From an uncultured Ruminococcus sp. (GTDB taxonomy: Bacteria; Bacillota; Clostridia; Lachnospirales; Lachnospiraceae), in contig CAMMBV010000024.1 in NCBI GenBank assembly GCA_946494335.1, positions 1-51,545 on the forward strand: a stretch of 51,545 nucleotides of DNA, read 5' to 3'. Position 1 is the first letter of the stretch; each line of letters begins with the position of its first letter. Of this stretch, positions 42,765-51,377 are shown one piece after another. The notes below the pieces were generated by a model. That model did not search any database, had not been told where the DNA came from, and saw only the letters and a list, made by a program, of their open reading frames with translations. A program made the position numbers and the translations under genes.

Positions 42765-45221
42765 ATGCAGAATAAGTTATTTGAAAAAGAGCGTTTTAAA
42801 AGTGAAGTGAAAAATAATGTAAAAACTCTTTACAGAAAAACGATCGAAGAAGCAACACCTCAGCAGGTGTTTCAGGCTGTATCATACGCGGTAAAAGACG
42901 TAATCATTGACAACTGGCTGAAAAGTCAGGAAGCATTTAAAAAAGAAGATCCAAAGACCGTTTACTATATGTCCATGGAGTTTCTTATGGGAAGAGCTCT
43001 TGGCAATAACCTGATTAATCTGACAGCATATCAGGAAGTCAAAGAAGCGCTGGATGAGCTGGGATTTGATCTGAATGCGATTGAGGATCAGGAGCCGGAT
43101 GCAGCCCTTGGAAACGGCGGTCTGGGAAGACTGGCGGCCTGTTTCCTGGATTCCCTTGCGACTTTGGGATACTGTGCATACGGCTGCGGTATCCGTTACC
43201 GTTACGGTATGTTCAAACAGGAAATCAGAGACGGATATCAGATAGAGGTACCCGACAACTGGCTGAAAGACGGCAACCCCTTTGAGCTGCGCCGTCCGGA
43301 ATACGCCAAGGAAGTCAAATTCGGCGGATATGTCCGTGCGGAATATGACCATGCCACGGGAAGAACTCATTTTATACAGGAAGGCTACCAGTCTGTACTG
43401 GCAATTCCCTATGATATGCCTATCGTAGGCTATAACAATGACGTGGTAAATACCTTGCGTATCTGGGACGCTGAGGCTATCGATACCTTCCAGCTGGATT
43501 CCTTCGATAAGGGCGATTATAAAAAAGCGGTGGAACAGCAGAACCTTGCCAAAAATATCGTAGAGGTTCTCTATCCCAACGACAATCACTATGCAGGCAA
43601 GGAGCTTCGTCTGAAACAGCAGTATTTCTTTGTATCCGCCAGTGTTCAGGCAGCGATTGCGAAATACAAGAAAGCCCACAGTGATATTCACAAGCTGTAT
43701 GAAAAAGTAACCTTCCAACTGAACGATACCCATCCCACCGTTACAGTGGCGGAGCTGATGCGTATTCTCCTGGACGAAGAGGGACTTTTATGGGAAGAAG
43801 CATGGGAGATCACCACGAAGACCTGCGCCTATACCAACCATACGATTATGTCAGAAGCGCTGGAAAAATGGCCCATTGAACTGTTCTCCAGACTGCTTCC
43901 CAGAATTTACCAGATTATTGAGGAAATCAACCGTCGTTTCCTGATCGAGATCAATACAAAATATCCGGGAAATCAGGAAAAGGTTAAGAAGATGGCCATC
44001 ATTTATGACGGCCAGGTCAAGATGGCTCATATGGCTATCGTAGGCGGATATTCTGTCAACGGTGTGGCCAGACTGCATACAGACATCCTGAAAAACCAGG
44101 AGCTGAAGGATTTCTATGAGATGATGCCGGATAAGTTCAACAACAAAACCAACGGTATCACCCAGAGGAGATTCCTCCTTCACGGAAATCCGCTGCTGGC
44201 TGACTGGGTAACAGAGCATATCGGTGACGAATGGATTACCGATCTTCCGCAGATTGGCAAACTGAAGGTTTATGTGGATGATGAAAAGGCTCAGGCCGAG
44301 TTCATGAATATTAAGTATCAGAATAAAGTCCGTCTGGCAAAATACATTCTGGAGCATAATGGAATCGAAGTAGATCCCAGATCTATCTTTGACGTACAGG
44401 TAAAACGTCTCCATGAATACAAACGTCAGCTGATGAATATTCTTCATGTGATCCATCTGTATCACAAAATTAAAGAACATCCGGAAATGGATTTCTATCC
44501 GCGTACGTTTATTTTCGGCGCCAAGGCTGCCGCCGGCTACCGCCGTGCAAAACTGACCATCAAGCTGATCAATTCCGTGGCTGACGTGGTGAATAATGAC
44601 GCATCCATCAACGGAAAACTGAAGGTTGTGTTTATTGAAGATTATCGTGTCAGCAACGCAGAGCTTATATTTGCCGCAGCCGATGTTTCAGAACAGATTT
44701 CAACGGCCAGCAAGGAAGCATCCGGTACAGGAAATATGAAATTTATGCTGAACGGTGCCCCCACTCTGGGAACCATGGACGGAGCCAATGTGGAAATCGT
44801 AGAAGAAGTGGGCGAAGAAAATGCCTTTATCTTCGGTCTTTCTGCTGATGAAGTAATCAATTATGAGAAGAATGGCGGATATGATCCCGCTTATTACTTC
44901 AATACAGATCAGGAAATCCGTCAGGTATTGATGAGCCTGATCAACGGTACATTTTCAAATGATACGGAAATGTTCCGCGATATTTATGATTCACTTTTGA
45001 ACACCAACAGCAGCGACCGGGCTGATATGTATTTCATACTGGCTGACTTCAAGGCTTATGCAGAAGCACAGAACCGCGTGGAAGCAGCCTACAGGGATGA
45101 AAAACGCTGGGCTAAGATGGCTATGCTGAATGTGGCATGTGCCGGCAAGTTTACATCTGACAGAACGATTCAGGAATATGTAGACGATATCTGGCATCTG
45201 GATAAGGTTACAGTAAAATAA
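42765..45221 (+). CDS. glgP: Glycogen/starch/maltodextrin phosphorylase
   Basis: An 818-residue GT35 phosphorylase that releases glucose 1-phosphate from alpha-glucans. The PLP lysine is Lys659 in EASGTGNMKFMLNGA; GNGGLGRLAACFLDS and NDTHPTVTVAELMR are further family blocks. Length is typical. It starts 27 bp after ileS with AAAGGAGG upstream, but no glg gene accompanies it, so it is probably read with ileS or from an internal promoter. Ends before a strong terminator. Confidence 0.96.
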   Translation: MQNKLFEKERFKSEVKNNVKTLYRKTIEEATPQQVFQAVSYAVKDVIIDNWLKSQEAFKKEDPKTVYYMSMEFLMGRALGNNLINLTAYQEVKEALDELGFDLNAIEDQEPDAALGNGGLGRLAACFLDSLATLGYCAYGCGIRYRYGMFKQEIRDGYQIEVPDNWLKDGNPFELRRPEYAKEVKFGGYVRAEYDHATGRTHFIQEGYQSVLAIPYDMPIVGYNNDVVNTLRIWDAEAIDTFQLDSFDKGDYKKAVEQQNLAKNIVEVLYPNDNHYAGKELRLKQQYFFVSASVQAAIAKYKKAHSDIHKLYEKVTFQLNDTHPTVTVAELMRILLDEEGLLWEEAWEITTKTCAYTNHTIMSEALEKWPIELFSRLLPRIYQIIEEINRRFLIEINTKYPGNQEKVKKMAIIYDGQVKMAHMAIVGGYSVNGVARLHTDILKNQELKDFYEMMPDKFNNKTNGITQRRFLLHGNPLLADWVTEHIGDEWITDLPQIGKLKVYVDDEKAQAEFMNIKYQNKVRLAKYILEHNGIEVDPRSIFDVQVKRLHEYKRQLMNILHVIHLYHKIKEHPEMDFYPRTFIFGAKAAAGYRRAKLTIKLINSVADVVNNDASINGKLKVVFIEDYRVSNAELIFAAADVSEQISTASKEASGTGNMKFMLNGAPTLGTMDGANVEIVEEVGEENAFIFGLSADEVINYEKNGGYDPAYYFNTDQEIRQVLMSLINGTFSNDTEMFRDIYDSLLNTNSSDRADMYFILADFKAYAEAQNRVEAAYRDEKRWAKMAMLNVACAGKFTSDRTIQEYVDDIWHLDKVTVK

Positions 45222-45228
45222 ATACGGC

Positions 45229-45267
45229 AAGACCGCTGCAATACTTTCTTTTGCAGCGGTCTTTTCC
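45229..45267 (+). terminator. Terminator after the phosphorylase gene
   Basis: A 13-bp perfect stem AAGACCGCTGCAA / TTGCAGCGGTCTT (45229-45241 / 45251-45263), then a short T run. Confidence 0.85.
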
Positions 45268-45278
45268 GCTGTTTTACT

Positions 45279-45307
45279 TTGACATCGTATTTAGTGTATG
45301 ATAAACT
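45279..45307 (+). promoter_or_regulatory. Promoter of the TPR/AAA gene
   Basis: TTGACA at 45279-45284 and TAAACT at 45302-45307, 17-bp spacing. It covers the ATG at 45298 and so rules that codon out as a start. Confidence 0.65.
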
Positions 45308-45339
45308 TGGAACAGAGAATTATACCAGAGGTGAATGCG

Positions 45340-47937
45340 TTGGATAAGACTGAATATCAAATAAAACTGGACCAGATTACAACACTGGTTGAAAAAGAAG
45401 ATTATGAGGGGGCGCTTGAGATTGCAGAGTCAATCGATTGGCGTCGGGTTAAAAGTGTCCGCACGCTCTGTATGGTTGCTGATATTTTTGAGGTCAATGA
45501 TATGCTGGAGGACAGCAAGAAAATTTTGCTGCTGGCATACAAACGTTCTTCTATAGGAAAAGTAATTTTATACCGTCTGGTGGAAATATCTCTGAAGATG
45601 GGCGATGTGGATGATGCAGTGGAATTTTACACGGAATATGCTCAGAATGCGCCCGGAGATAATTCCAAATACATTTTAAAATATAAAATTTATAAGGCGA
45701 AAAGATCTCCTCTGGAAGATCAGATTGCCATACTGGAAGAGTATAAAGGTAAAGAGTATACCGAGCGATGGGCATATGAACTGGCCAGCCTTTATTCAAA
45801 GGCCGGTATGAAGGACAAGTGTATAGAAGAATGTGATGATCTGATTCTCTGGTTCAGCGAAGGTGTTTATGTCACGAAAGCAATGGAGCTGAAGATGAAA
45901 TATCAGCCGCTGACGCCGTCCCAGCAGGAAAAGTATGACAGCAGGGATAAGGAAGAAGAGGTCGTAACCGAGCTGCAGGAAAAGAAAGATGCACTCCAGC
46001 AGCAGACGGAAGCGGTTCTGGAGAAATTGGAAGAAGCGAAGGAAGAGGCGGCTCAGGGAGCAAGAAAGGCAGAGCAGGCTGCGGCGGAAGCTGCGGTGAC
46101 GCTGGATAAAGCGGAACCGAAGCCCTTTGTCATAGAGCCCGAAAAGCTGAAAGAAAAACTGGCTTCCAGTCTGAAGGATGTCCTTTCCGGAATTTATAAG
46201 GGGAAAGAAGAAGTCAGAATGGAATACAGTCCGGATGAGGACGGCATGGAGGATGCCGAGTATGATTCCATTGATCTTCAGTCAGTGAAAGAACTGGAGC
46301 CTGAAAATCTGGGTGAAACTACGGTTGTTTCTTCGGAAGAACTGGATAAAATAAAAAATGTTCAGCCTGAAGAACCCGAGGAAGAGGAAGAACCGGAGGA
46401 ACCTCAGCAGCCTGCGGAAGAAAGCCAGGAAGATATGATACAGAAACTCCTGGAGGAGACGGCCAACAGGCTGGCACAGCAGATTTCTTCCGGCAATTAC
46501 ATAGGGAAAGAAAAGCAGATAGAAAAAATTCTGGATGAAGATATTTTCGGAAATCCCCAGGAAGCAGCAGAAGGTGGCAGTGAAGACCTGACGGCGGCAA
46601 AAGCCGTGGAGGAGGACACAGAGGAACCGGCTGTAGAAGAAACGGCAGAAGAGCCGATTGAGGCAGAAGCCGTGGAAGAAACTGCGGAAGAGCCGATTGA
46701 GGCAGAAGCCGTGGAAGAAACTGCGGAAGAGCCGATTGAGGCAGAAGTCGTGGAAAAAATTGCGGAAGAGCCGATTGAGGCAGAAGTCGTGGAAGAAACT
46801 GCGGAAGAGCCGATTGAAGCAGAAGTCGTGGAAGAAACTGCGGAAGAATCGATTGGAACAGCAGCTCTGGAGGAAATAGTAGCAGAGCCGATTCCGGTGG
46901 AGACCGCAGATGAACTGTCTGAGACTGAAGTTTCGGGAGAAGCGGCAGACGATGTTCCCCAGATGAGTCTGGAAGACAGTATTATAGCCATGGCTATGGA
47001 AGAAACCCGCGACCGGGAAGAGCCTTCTGCGGGAGATACGCAGATTTTTAATGCCGAAGAGCTGTCCGAGACGGATGAAGCAGCCGGGGAAGCACAGGAG
47101 GAAGAGCTTTCCATAGAGGAGAAGATTCTGGCGGAGGAAACGCCGGAAGAACGCCGCAGCCGCATTCTGAATGATATACGCCCGGAAAAGCTTACAGATG
47201 ATCAGAAAAAGCTGTTCAGCTATTTTACAAAAGTACCTGGTGTGGATCAGCAGATTCTGGATGCTCTGAATGGCGTTTATCAAAATGCAGGTGAGAAAAC
47301 ATCCAGAAACGGCAATATTGCTGTGATGGGAAATATAGGCAGCGGAAAAACGAAACTGGTTGACTGTTTAGTCCGGGCCATCTGTTGTGATCTGGGACTG
47401 GAAGCCACAAAAGAAGCAAGAATTTCCGGTCATGTGCTTAATGAAAAGGATCCCGCTCAGATTGTAGATAAACTGGCAGGAGGTTTTCTGTTGATCGATC
47501 ACGCCGGGCAGATGTCTTCAGACACTGTAGACAAGCTATCTCGTGCGCTGGAATTTAGAACAGACAGGCTGATTCTTATTATCGAAGATGAAAAGAAGAG
47601 CATGAGGAAGCTTCTGGCTGAGTATCCGGAATTTGCAGAAAAATTCACCACAGTGATCTCCATACCTGTTTTTACCAATGATGAGCTGGTGACATTTGCC
47701 AGAACTTATGCAAGAGAGAGCGGATACAAAATAGATGAGCTGGGTATCCTGGCGCTGTACACCAGAATAGGAGAGCAGCAGACAGAGGAAGAGCCCATGA
47801 CGGTTGCCACTGTGAAGGTACTGGTTGATAAAGCTATCTTAAAAGCTCACAGAGGGAAGCTGGAGAGAAAGGTTTCCAAAAAAAGACTGGATAATGATGG
47901 GCGAATTGTTCTTTACGAGAAGGATTTTGATTTTTAA
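45340..47937 (+). CDS. Large TPR / acidic-repeat / AAA ATPase protein
   Basis: An 865-residue cytoplasmic protein with four parts. Residues 1-210 are helical and TPR-like. About 210-260 form a coiled coil (ELQEKKDALQQQ onward). About 300-600 are very acidic and include six tandem 13-residue repeats of the VEETAEEPIEAEA type (DNA at 46633-46866). The C-terminal 220 residues form an AAA-type ATPase: Walker A GNIGSGKT at 664-671, Walker B FLLIDHAG with His-Ala replacing the usual Glu-Ala, resembling CbxX/SpoVK ATPases. The start is TTG 45340, six bases after AGAGGTG and downstream of the promoter. No homologue with a known function comes to mind. Confidence 0.8.
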   Translation: MDKTEYQIKLDQITTLVEKEDYEGALEIAESIDWRRVKSVRTLCMVADIFEVNDMLEDSKKILLLAYKRSSIGKVILYRLVEISLKMGDVDDAVEFYTEYAQNAPGDNSKYILKYKIYKAKRSPLEDQIAILEEYKGKEYTERWAYELASLYSKAGMKDKCIEECDDLILWFSEGVYVTKAMELKMKYQPLTPSQQEKYDSRDKEEEVVTELQEKKDALQQQTEAVLEKLEEAKEEAAQGARKAEQAAAEAAVTLDKAEPKPFVIEPEKLKEKLASSLKDVLSGIYKGKEEVRMEYSPDEDGMEDAEYDSIDLQSVKELEPENLGETTVVSSEELDKIKNVQPEEPEEEEEPEEPQQPAEESQEDMIQKLLEETANRLAQQISSGNYIGKEKQIEKILDEDIFGNPQEAAEGGSEDLTAAKAVEEDTEEPAVEETAEEPIEAEAVEETAEEPIEAEAVEETAEEPIEAEVVEKIAEEPIEAEVVEETAEEPIEAEVVEETAEESIGTAALEEIVAEPIPVETADELSETEVSGEAADDVPQMSLEDSIIAMAMEETRDREEPSAGDTQIFNAEELSETDEAAGEAQEEELSIEEKILAEETPEERRSRILNDIRPEKLTDDQKKLFSYFTKVPGVDQQILDALNGVYQNAGEKTSRNGNIAVMGNIGSGKTKLVDCLVRAICCDLGLEATKEARISGHVLNEKDPAQIVDKLAGGFLLIDHAGQMSSDTVDKLSRALEFRTDRLILIIEDEKKSMRKLLAEYPEFAEKFTTVISIPVFTNDELVTFARTYARESGYKIDELGILALYTRIGEQQTEEEPMTVATVKVLVDKAILKAHRGKLERKVSKKRLDNDGRIVLYEKDFDF
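46633..46866 (+). repeat. Six tandem 39-bp coding repeats
   Basis: Six in-frame units of 39 bp, nearly identical in copies 1-5 and diverging in copy 6, encode VEETAEEPIEAE-type 13-mers. Near-identity at DNA level suggests recent slippage or recombination. Confidence 0.92.
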
Positions 47938-47954
47938 TAAGTAAGTGACGGACA

Positions 47955-47990
47955 AAGCTGCTGCAGGGAGGTCTTGCAGCAGCTTCTTCT
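47955..47990 (+). terminator. Terminator of the TPR/AAA gene
   Basis: An 11-bp perfect stem AAGCTGCTGCA / TGCAGCAGCTT (47955-47965 / 47975-47985), followed by CTTCTGTTT. Just upstream of rsmA, so it may only attenuate. Confidence 0.65.
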
Positions 47991-48009
47991 GTTTCGGAAG
48001 AGGAGTTAT

Positions 48010-48891
48010 ATGAGTGAATATCGCAGACCTTTTTTAGGCAGTCCCCAGGAGACAATTGCTGTTCTGAAAAAATATGATTTTACTTTTCAGAAAAAATATG
48101 GACAGAATTTTTTGATAGATCCCCATGTGCTGGATAAAATTATTGCGGCCGCCCAGGTGACAAAAGATGATTTTGTGGTGGAGATTGGCCCGGGAATCGG
48201 AACTATGACACAGTATCTGGCGTATGCAGCCCGGGAAGTCTGTGCCGTTGAAATTGATAAAACACTGATTCCCATATTAGGGGATACGCTTCAGGGGTAT
48301 GATAATGTAACCATATTAAATGAAGACATTTTAAAGCTGAATCTGTCAAAGCTGGTGGAGGAAAAGAATCAGGGCAGACCCATAAAAATCGTTGCAAACC
48401 TCCCGTATTATATTACTACCCCCATTATCATGAATCTGTTTGAGAATCATGTGCCGATAGAATCTGTCACTGTTATGGTGCAAAAAGAAGTGGCGGCGCG
48501 TATGCAGGCGGGGCCGGGTTCCAAAGATTACGGCGCTCTTTCGCTGGCAGTACAGTTTTATGCTGAACCTTATATCGCAGCTAATGTGCCTCCCAATTGT
48601 TTTATCCCCCGACCCAATGTGGGGAGTGCGGTAATACGGCTGAAAACATACAGTCAGCCGCCAGTAAAAGTAAAAGATGAGAAGCTGATGTTTCAGATCA
48701 TCCGCGCATCCTTTAATCAGAGAAGAAAAACCCTGGTTAACGGACTGAAAAATTATGAAGGATTTCATTTTACGAAAGAGGTCATTGAAGAATCACTGGA
48801 AAAATGCGGGCTTTCTCCCAATGTGAGGGGAGAAGCGTTGAATCTGTCTCAGTTTGCAGCATTAAGCGACATACTAAAAGCCGTTTCCTGA
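48010..48891 (+). CDS. rsmA: 16S rRNA dimethyladenosine transferase
   Basis: A 293-residue RsmA/KsgA that dimethylates two adjacent adenines near the 3' end of 16S rRNA during 30S assembly. SAM-binding motif I is VVEIGPGIGTMT and the catalytic motif IV is NLPYYITTPI. KKYGQNFLID near residue 30 is the classic N-terminal signature, which fixes the start at ATG 48010 (GAGGAG just upstream) rather than the earlier in-frame codon. Absence of the protein gives kasugamycin resistance in other bacteria. Confidence 0.96.
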   Translation: MSEYRRPFLGSPQETIAVLKKYDFTFQKKYGQNFLIDPHVLDKIIAAAQVTKDDFVVEIGPGIGTMTQYLAYAAREVCAVEIDKTLIPILGDTLQGYDNVTILNEDILKLNLSKLVEEKNQGRPIKIVANLPYYITTPIIMNLFENHVPIESVTVMVQKEVAARMQAGPGSKDYGALSLAVQFYAEPYIAANVPPNCFIPRPNVGSAVIRLKTYSQPPVKVKDEKLMFQIIRASFNQRRKTLVNGLKNYEGFHFTKEVIEESLEKCGLSPNVRGEALNLSQFAALSDILKAVS

Positions 48892-48908
48892 TGGAAACGG
48901 CTTTCTTT
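48877..48908 (+). terminator. Terminator of rsmA
   Basis: A 12-bp perfect stem AAAGCCGTTTCC / GGAAACGGCTTT (48877-48888 / 48893-48904) around TGAT, overlapping the stop codon, then CTTT. Confidence 0.8.
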
Positions 48909-48920
48909 AAAGGAAGGAGA

Positions 48921-48988
48921 GTCGATGTTAATCGACATATGAAAAAGAAAATTATAAAATAATTGGTTGCATCCGTTAATTATTTTAT
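48921..48988. other. Inverted repeats between rsmA and the DUF1002 gene
   Basis: GTCGAT-gtta-ATCGAC at 48921-48936, and a perfect 11-bp inverted repeat ATAAAATAATT (48954-48964) / AATTATTTTAT (48978-48988) with 13-bp spacer. AAGGAAGGAGAG at 48910-48921 resembles a ribosome binding site but only mini-frames of 5-7 codons follow. The rest of the 263-bp gap is AT-rich. Confidence 0.5.
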
Positions 48989-49109
48989 GGTATAAGTATA
49001 TCTTTTAAATGTGATGAAACCGTGTTGTACATGTAAAAAAATAATGAATAAATATATAAAGATTTATGAATATGTTTATGGTTTTTTAAGACACGAATTT
49101 TTAATCTTG

Positions 49110-49118
49110 TGGTATAGT
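49110..49118 (+). promoter_or_regulatory. Extended -10 promoter of the DUF1002 gene
   Basis: TGGTATAGT, an extended -10 element, 37 bp before the start codon; no good -35 is visible. Confidence 0.5.
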
Positions 49119-49154
49119 GAAAGAGTAAAAAATGCTGACAAGGAGGTTTTATAA

Positions 49155-50078
49155 ATGGCAGCAAAAAAAGCAGCAGCCGGTGTAATTGCTGTATTTGCAG
49201 CAGTCTGTATGTTTCTGGAACCGGTTTTTGTCCGGGCTGACAGTACAAAAGCGGATTTGAATAAACCGTATATTGCACTGGGGGCCGATTTGAATACGAA
49301 TGAGAGGGCTGAGGTACTTCGGCTTCTGGATGTGACAGAGGACGAATTAAAAAATTATACAGTGGCAACTGTGACGAATGAAATGGAACATGAATATCTG
49401 GATTCTTACTTATCTTCCAAGGTGATAGGAAGCCGTGCACTTTCTTCTGTAAAGGTAATAGGGAAAAAGGATGGAAACGGCATCAAAGTGACGACGAAAA
49501 ATATTTCCTATTGTACAACCGGGATGTATCAGAATGCACTGGCCACAGCAGGTGTTGAAAATGTTGATGTGACGGTGGTGGGCCCCATGTCCATTTCAGG
49601 GACGGCAGCCCTGGTTGGAACCATGGAAGCGTACGAGAATATGACTGGCGACGCCATAGAACAGGAGAATGTGGAAGCGGCTACCAATGAACTGGTAATA
49701 ACCAGTGAACTGGGGGAAGTAATCGGAGATCAGGAAAAAGCGGAAGAGCTGGTAGGCGCTGTGAAGGATATCGTTGTGGCTGAAGAACTGGATGATCCCG
49801 AAGTGATTGAGGAAAAGGTAACAGAGACAGCGGAAGAACTGGACATCTCTTTGACAGAAGAAGATAAACAGCAGATAGTAGATTTGATGGAGAAGATTGC
49901 CAGTCTTGATCTGGATGTGAATTCCTTAAAACAGCAGGTGCAGGAATTGTATGACAGACTGTCCGGACTTGATATAAACATCAGTGAGGAAGACGTGGAT
50001 GGATTTTTTGCAGGTCTTGGGGCAAAAGCTTCCGGTTTATGGGAGAGCATAAAAGGATTTTTTACAGGACTATTTTAA
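49155..50078 (+). CDS. Secreted DUF1002 (YpuA-like) protein
   Basis: A 307-residue protein with a cleavable signal peptide (hydrophobic to about residue 23, then VRADS). The DUF1002 region starts ALGADLNTNERAEVLRLL and includes VKVTTKNISYCTTGMYQNALATAG. The last 100 residues are acidic and helical, ending in a short amphipathic GLWESIKGFFTGLF-like tail. AAGGAGG precedes the ATG closely. YpuA-like proteins are widespread in Bacillota with no established function; an envelope role is likely from the signal peptide. Confidence 0.85.
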   Translation: MAAKKAAAGVIAVFAAVCMFLEPVFVRADSTKADLNKPYIALGADLNTNERAEVLRLLDVTEDELKNYTVATVTNEMEHEYLDSYLSSKVIGSRALSSVKVIGKKDGNGIKVTTKNISYCTTGMYQNALATAGVENVDVTVVGPMSISGTAALVGTMEAYENMTGDAIEQENVEAATNELVITSELGEVIGDQEKAEELVGAVKDIVVAEELDDPEVIEEKVTETAEELDISLTEEDKQQIVDLMEKIASLDLDVNSLKQQVQELYDRLSGLDINISEEDVDGFFAGLGAKASGLWESIKGFFTGLF

Positions 50079-50167
50079 TCTTTTGACAGCAGATGAAAGA
50101 AGATATCTGTCGAAATATGGTGGTTATACACAAAAAACCTTAAAAACAAAAGAGAAATTTGTACAGT

Positions 50168-50224
50168 TTAACATGAAATTCACAGAAAGGTCATAATTTG
50201 TTCATATTGTATTGATATGATAAT
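50168..50224 (+). promoter_or_regulatory. Orphan Pho-box-like promoter
   Basis: Hexamers TTAACA (50168), TTCACA (50179), GTCATA (50190), TTCATA (50201) and TTGATA (50212) are spaced exactly 11 bp apart, the layout of Gram-positive PhoP boxes (TT-A/C-ACA with 5-base gaps). TATGAT or GATAAT at 50216-50224 can serve as -10. No plus-strand gene follows. Confidence 0.55.
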
Positions 50225-50248
50225 TACAGTCCCAAAGGACATGTAATC

Positions 50249-50288
50249 GTATATGTAGTGGTTCATTACACATATAAAATTTTTTCAT
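50249..50288 (+). terminator. Terminator-like hairpin after the Pho-box promoter
   Basis: TATATGTAGTG and CATTAC-ac-ATATA can pair around GTT, followed by AAATTTTTTC. A transcript from the promoter would be only about 50-60 nt. Confidence 0.45.
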
Positions 50289-50295
50289 AATAATA

Positions 50296-50317
50296 GCCCA
50301 GGCAGCAATGTCTGGGC
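50296..50317 (-). terminator. Terminator of the MATE remnant
   Basis: A 9-bp stem GCCCAGGCA / TGTCTGGGC with loop GCAA (one wobble), and a U-rich tail on the minus strand. Confidence 0.65.
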
Positions 50318-50327
50318 ACTCCTCATT

Positions 50328-50980
50328 TTATGCGGAAAATATTTTTCTGGTTATCAGAAAAACGGCTGTGACAGCAGTGATACATTCCGCGCTGACCATG
50401 ACAAACCAGATAGAGTCAGCACCGAAAATAACTGGAAATATAGAAACAAATAAACCACTTAAAAGAAAACATCTCAGGATAGAAAGGGTTACAGATTTTT
50501 TGATCTGTTTGACAGACTGCAGATAGTATGTCGCAAAAACATTAAAGGGAACAAAAAGAAGACATAAAAAATATTTTCTGAGTATGGAAGGCGCCGCGGC
50601 AGCAGCCTCGTTGGAAGGATTCATGAAAAAACCGATGATTTTGGAGGGGAACAGTAAACTGACTGATACTGCGGCACCGCCAATCACTGCTGCGGTTATG
50701 CATCCCAAGTTTCGCGTTTCACGAATTCTTCCCCATTGGCGGGCACCCAGGTTTTCTGCCACAATTGGCTGTGCCCCGTTTCCAATCCCATAACTGAAAG
50801 TCTGGACAAGAGTAAAAAGGTTGCTGGCGACACCGTAAACAGCCAGTTCATCACTTCCCAGCCACCGCATAATCTGATTGTTGAACAGAACAATCATAAA
50901 TCCAACTTCCAAAGAGCAGATAAATGAAGAAAAACCTATAGCAATAATTTCTTTTCCGTGTTTGAAAAAAGCAGCCAGCT
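50328..50980 (-). pseudogene. MATE efflux transporter, C-terminal half only
   Basis: About 216 residues match the second half of a MATE-family cation/drug antiporter: EIIAIGFSSFI, NNQIMRWLGSDELAVYGV, GIGNGAQPIVAENLGA and a final pair of membrane segments. A full MATE protein has about 450 residues. The open frame continues upstream to 51140, but that extension is merely the antisense of the regulator fragment at 50991-51320 and not MATE-like. The N-terminal six membrane segments and promoter are gone, so it should be non-functional. Confidence 0.8.
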
Positions 50981-50990
50981 CACAAACAAA

Positions 50991-51320
50991 ATCATCTTGG
51001 ATATTCATCAAAAAGGGCTCCGGATGGGAAACACCGGCGGCCTGGTTTTGCTTCCAAGGCAGGGAAAGTGGCAGCAATTTTTGTTTGTGGACGTTTACAG
51101 ACCGGATGACGGGGCACGGAAATATTCTCAGATCATCCATATTCCTCAGGGAACATATCTGTGTAAAAAAGTGGAACGCAGTGATATTCAGCAGGCATGG
51201 AACTGGAGTAAATCTTTCGTGAAGGAGGATAATATCCGGCTGATAATGGAAACGGAACTTTTTATGGGGAATTACCGTTTTTCTGCTCCTGTCTTAGAGC
51301 AGAGATGCCTGTTGATATGA
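50991..51320 (+). pseudogene. MerR-like regulator, C-terminal fragment
   Basis: About 109 residues resemble the effector-binding C-terminus of MerR-family regulators of Clostridia: GNTGGLVLLP, FVDVYRPDDG, IPQGTYLCKK, RLIMETELFMGNYRFS and a final ELRCL-like end (LEQRCLLI). The DNA-binding N-terminus is missing and there is no proper start. It is head-to-head with the MATE remnant with at most about 20 bp between the two homologous segments, so one deletion probably removed both N-termini. Confidence 0.6.
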
Positions 51321-51335
51321 ACAATAAATAGGAAG

Positions 51336-51364
51336 TACTCGGCAATAATGCCGGGTATTTTTTT
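51336..51364 (+). terminator. Terminator of the MerR-like fragment
   Basis: A 9-bp stem TACTCGGCA / TGCCGGGTA (one wobble) at 51336-51344 and 51349-51357, then seven T. Confidence 0.85.
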
Positions 51365-51377
51365 GTGTCAAAATGCA

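Noticed and set aside
45298-45339. ATG 45298 as start of the TPR/AAA protein
   Set aside because: It lies inside the spacer of a TTGACA-17-TAAACT promoter and has no ribosome binding site.
46282-47283. Long open frames on the minus strand, and a plus-strand KPWKKLRKSRL repeat frame at 46658-46879
   Set aside because: They are shadows of the 39-bp repeats and the biased codon use of the glutamate-rich protein on the plus strand; no ribosome binding sites or family features.
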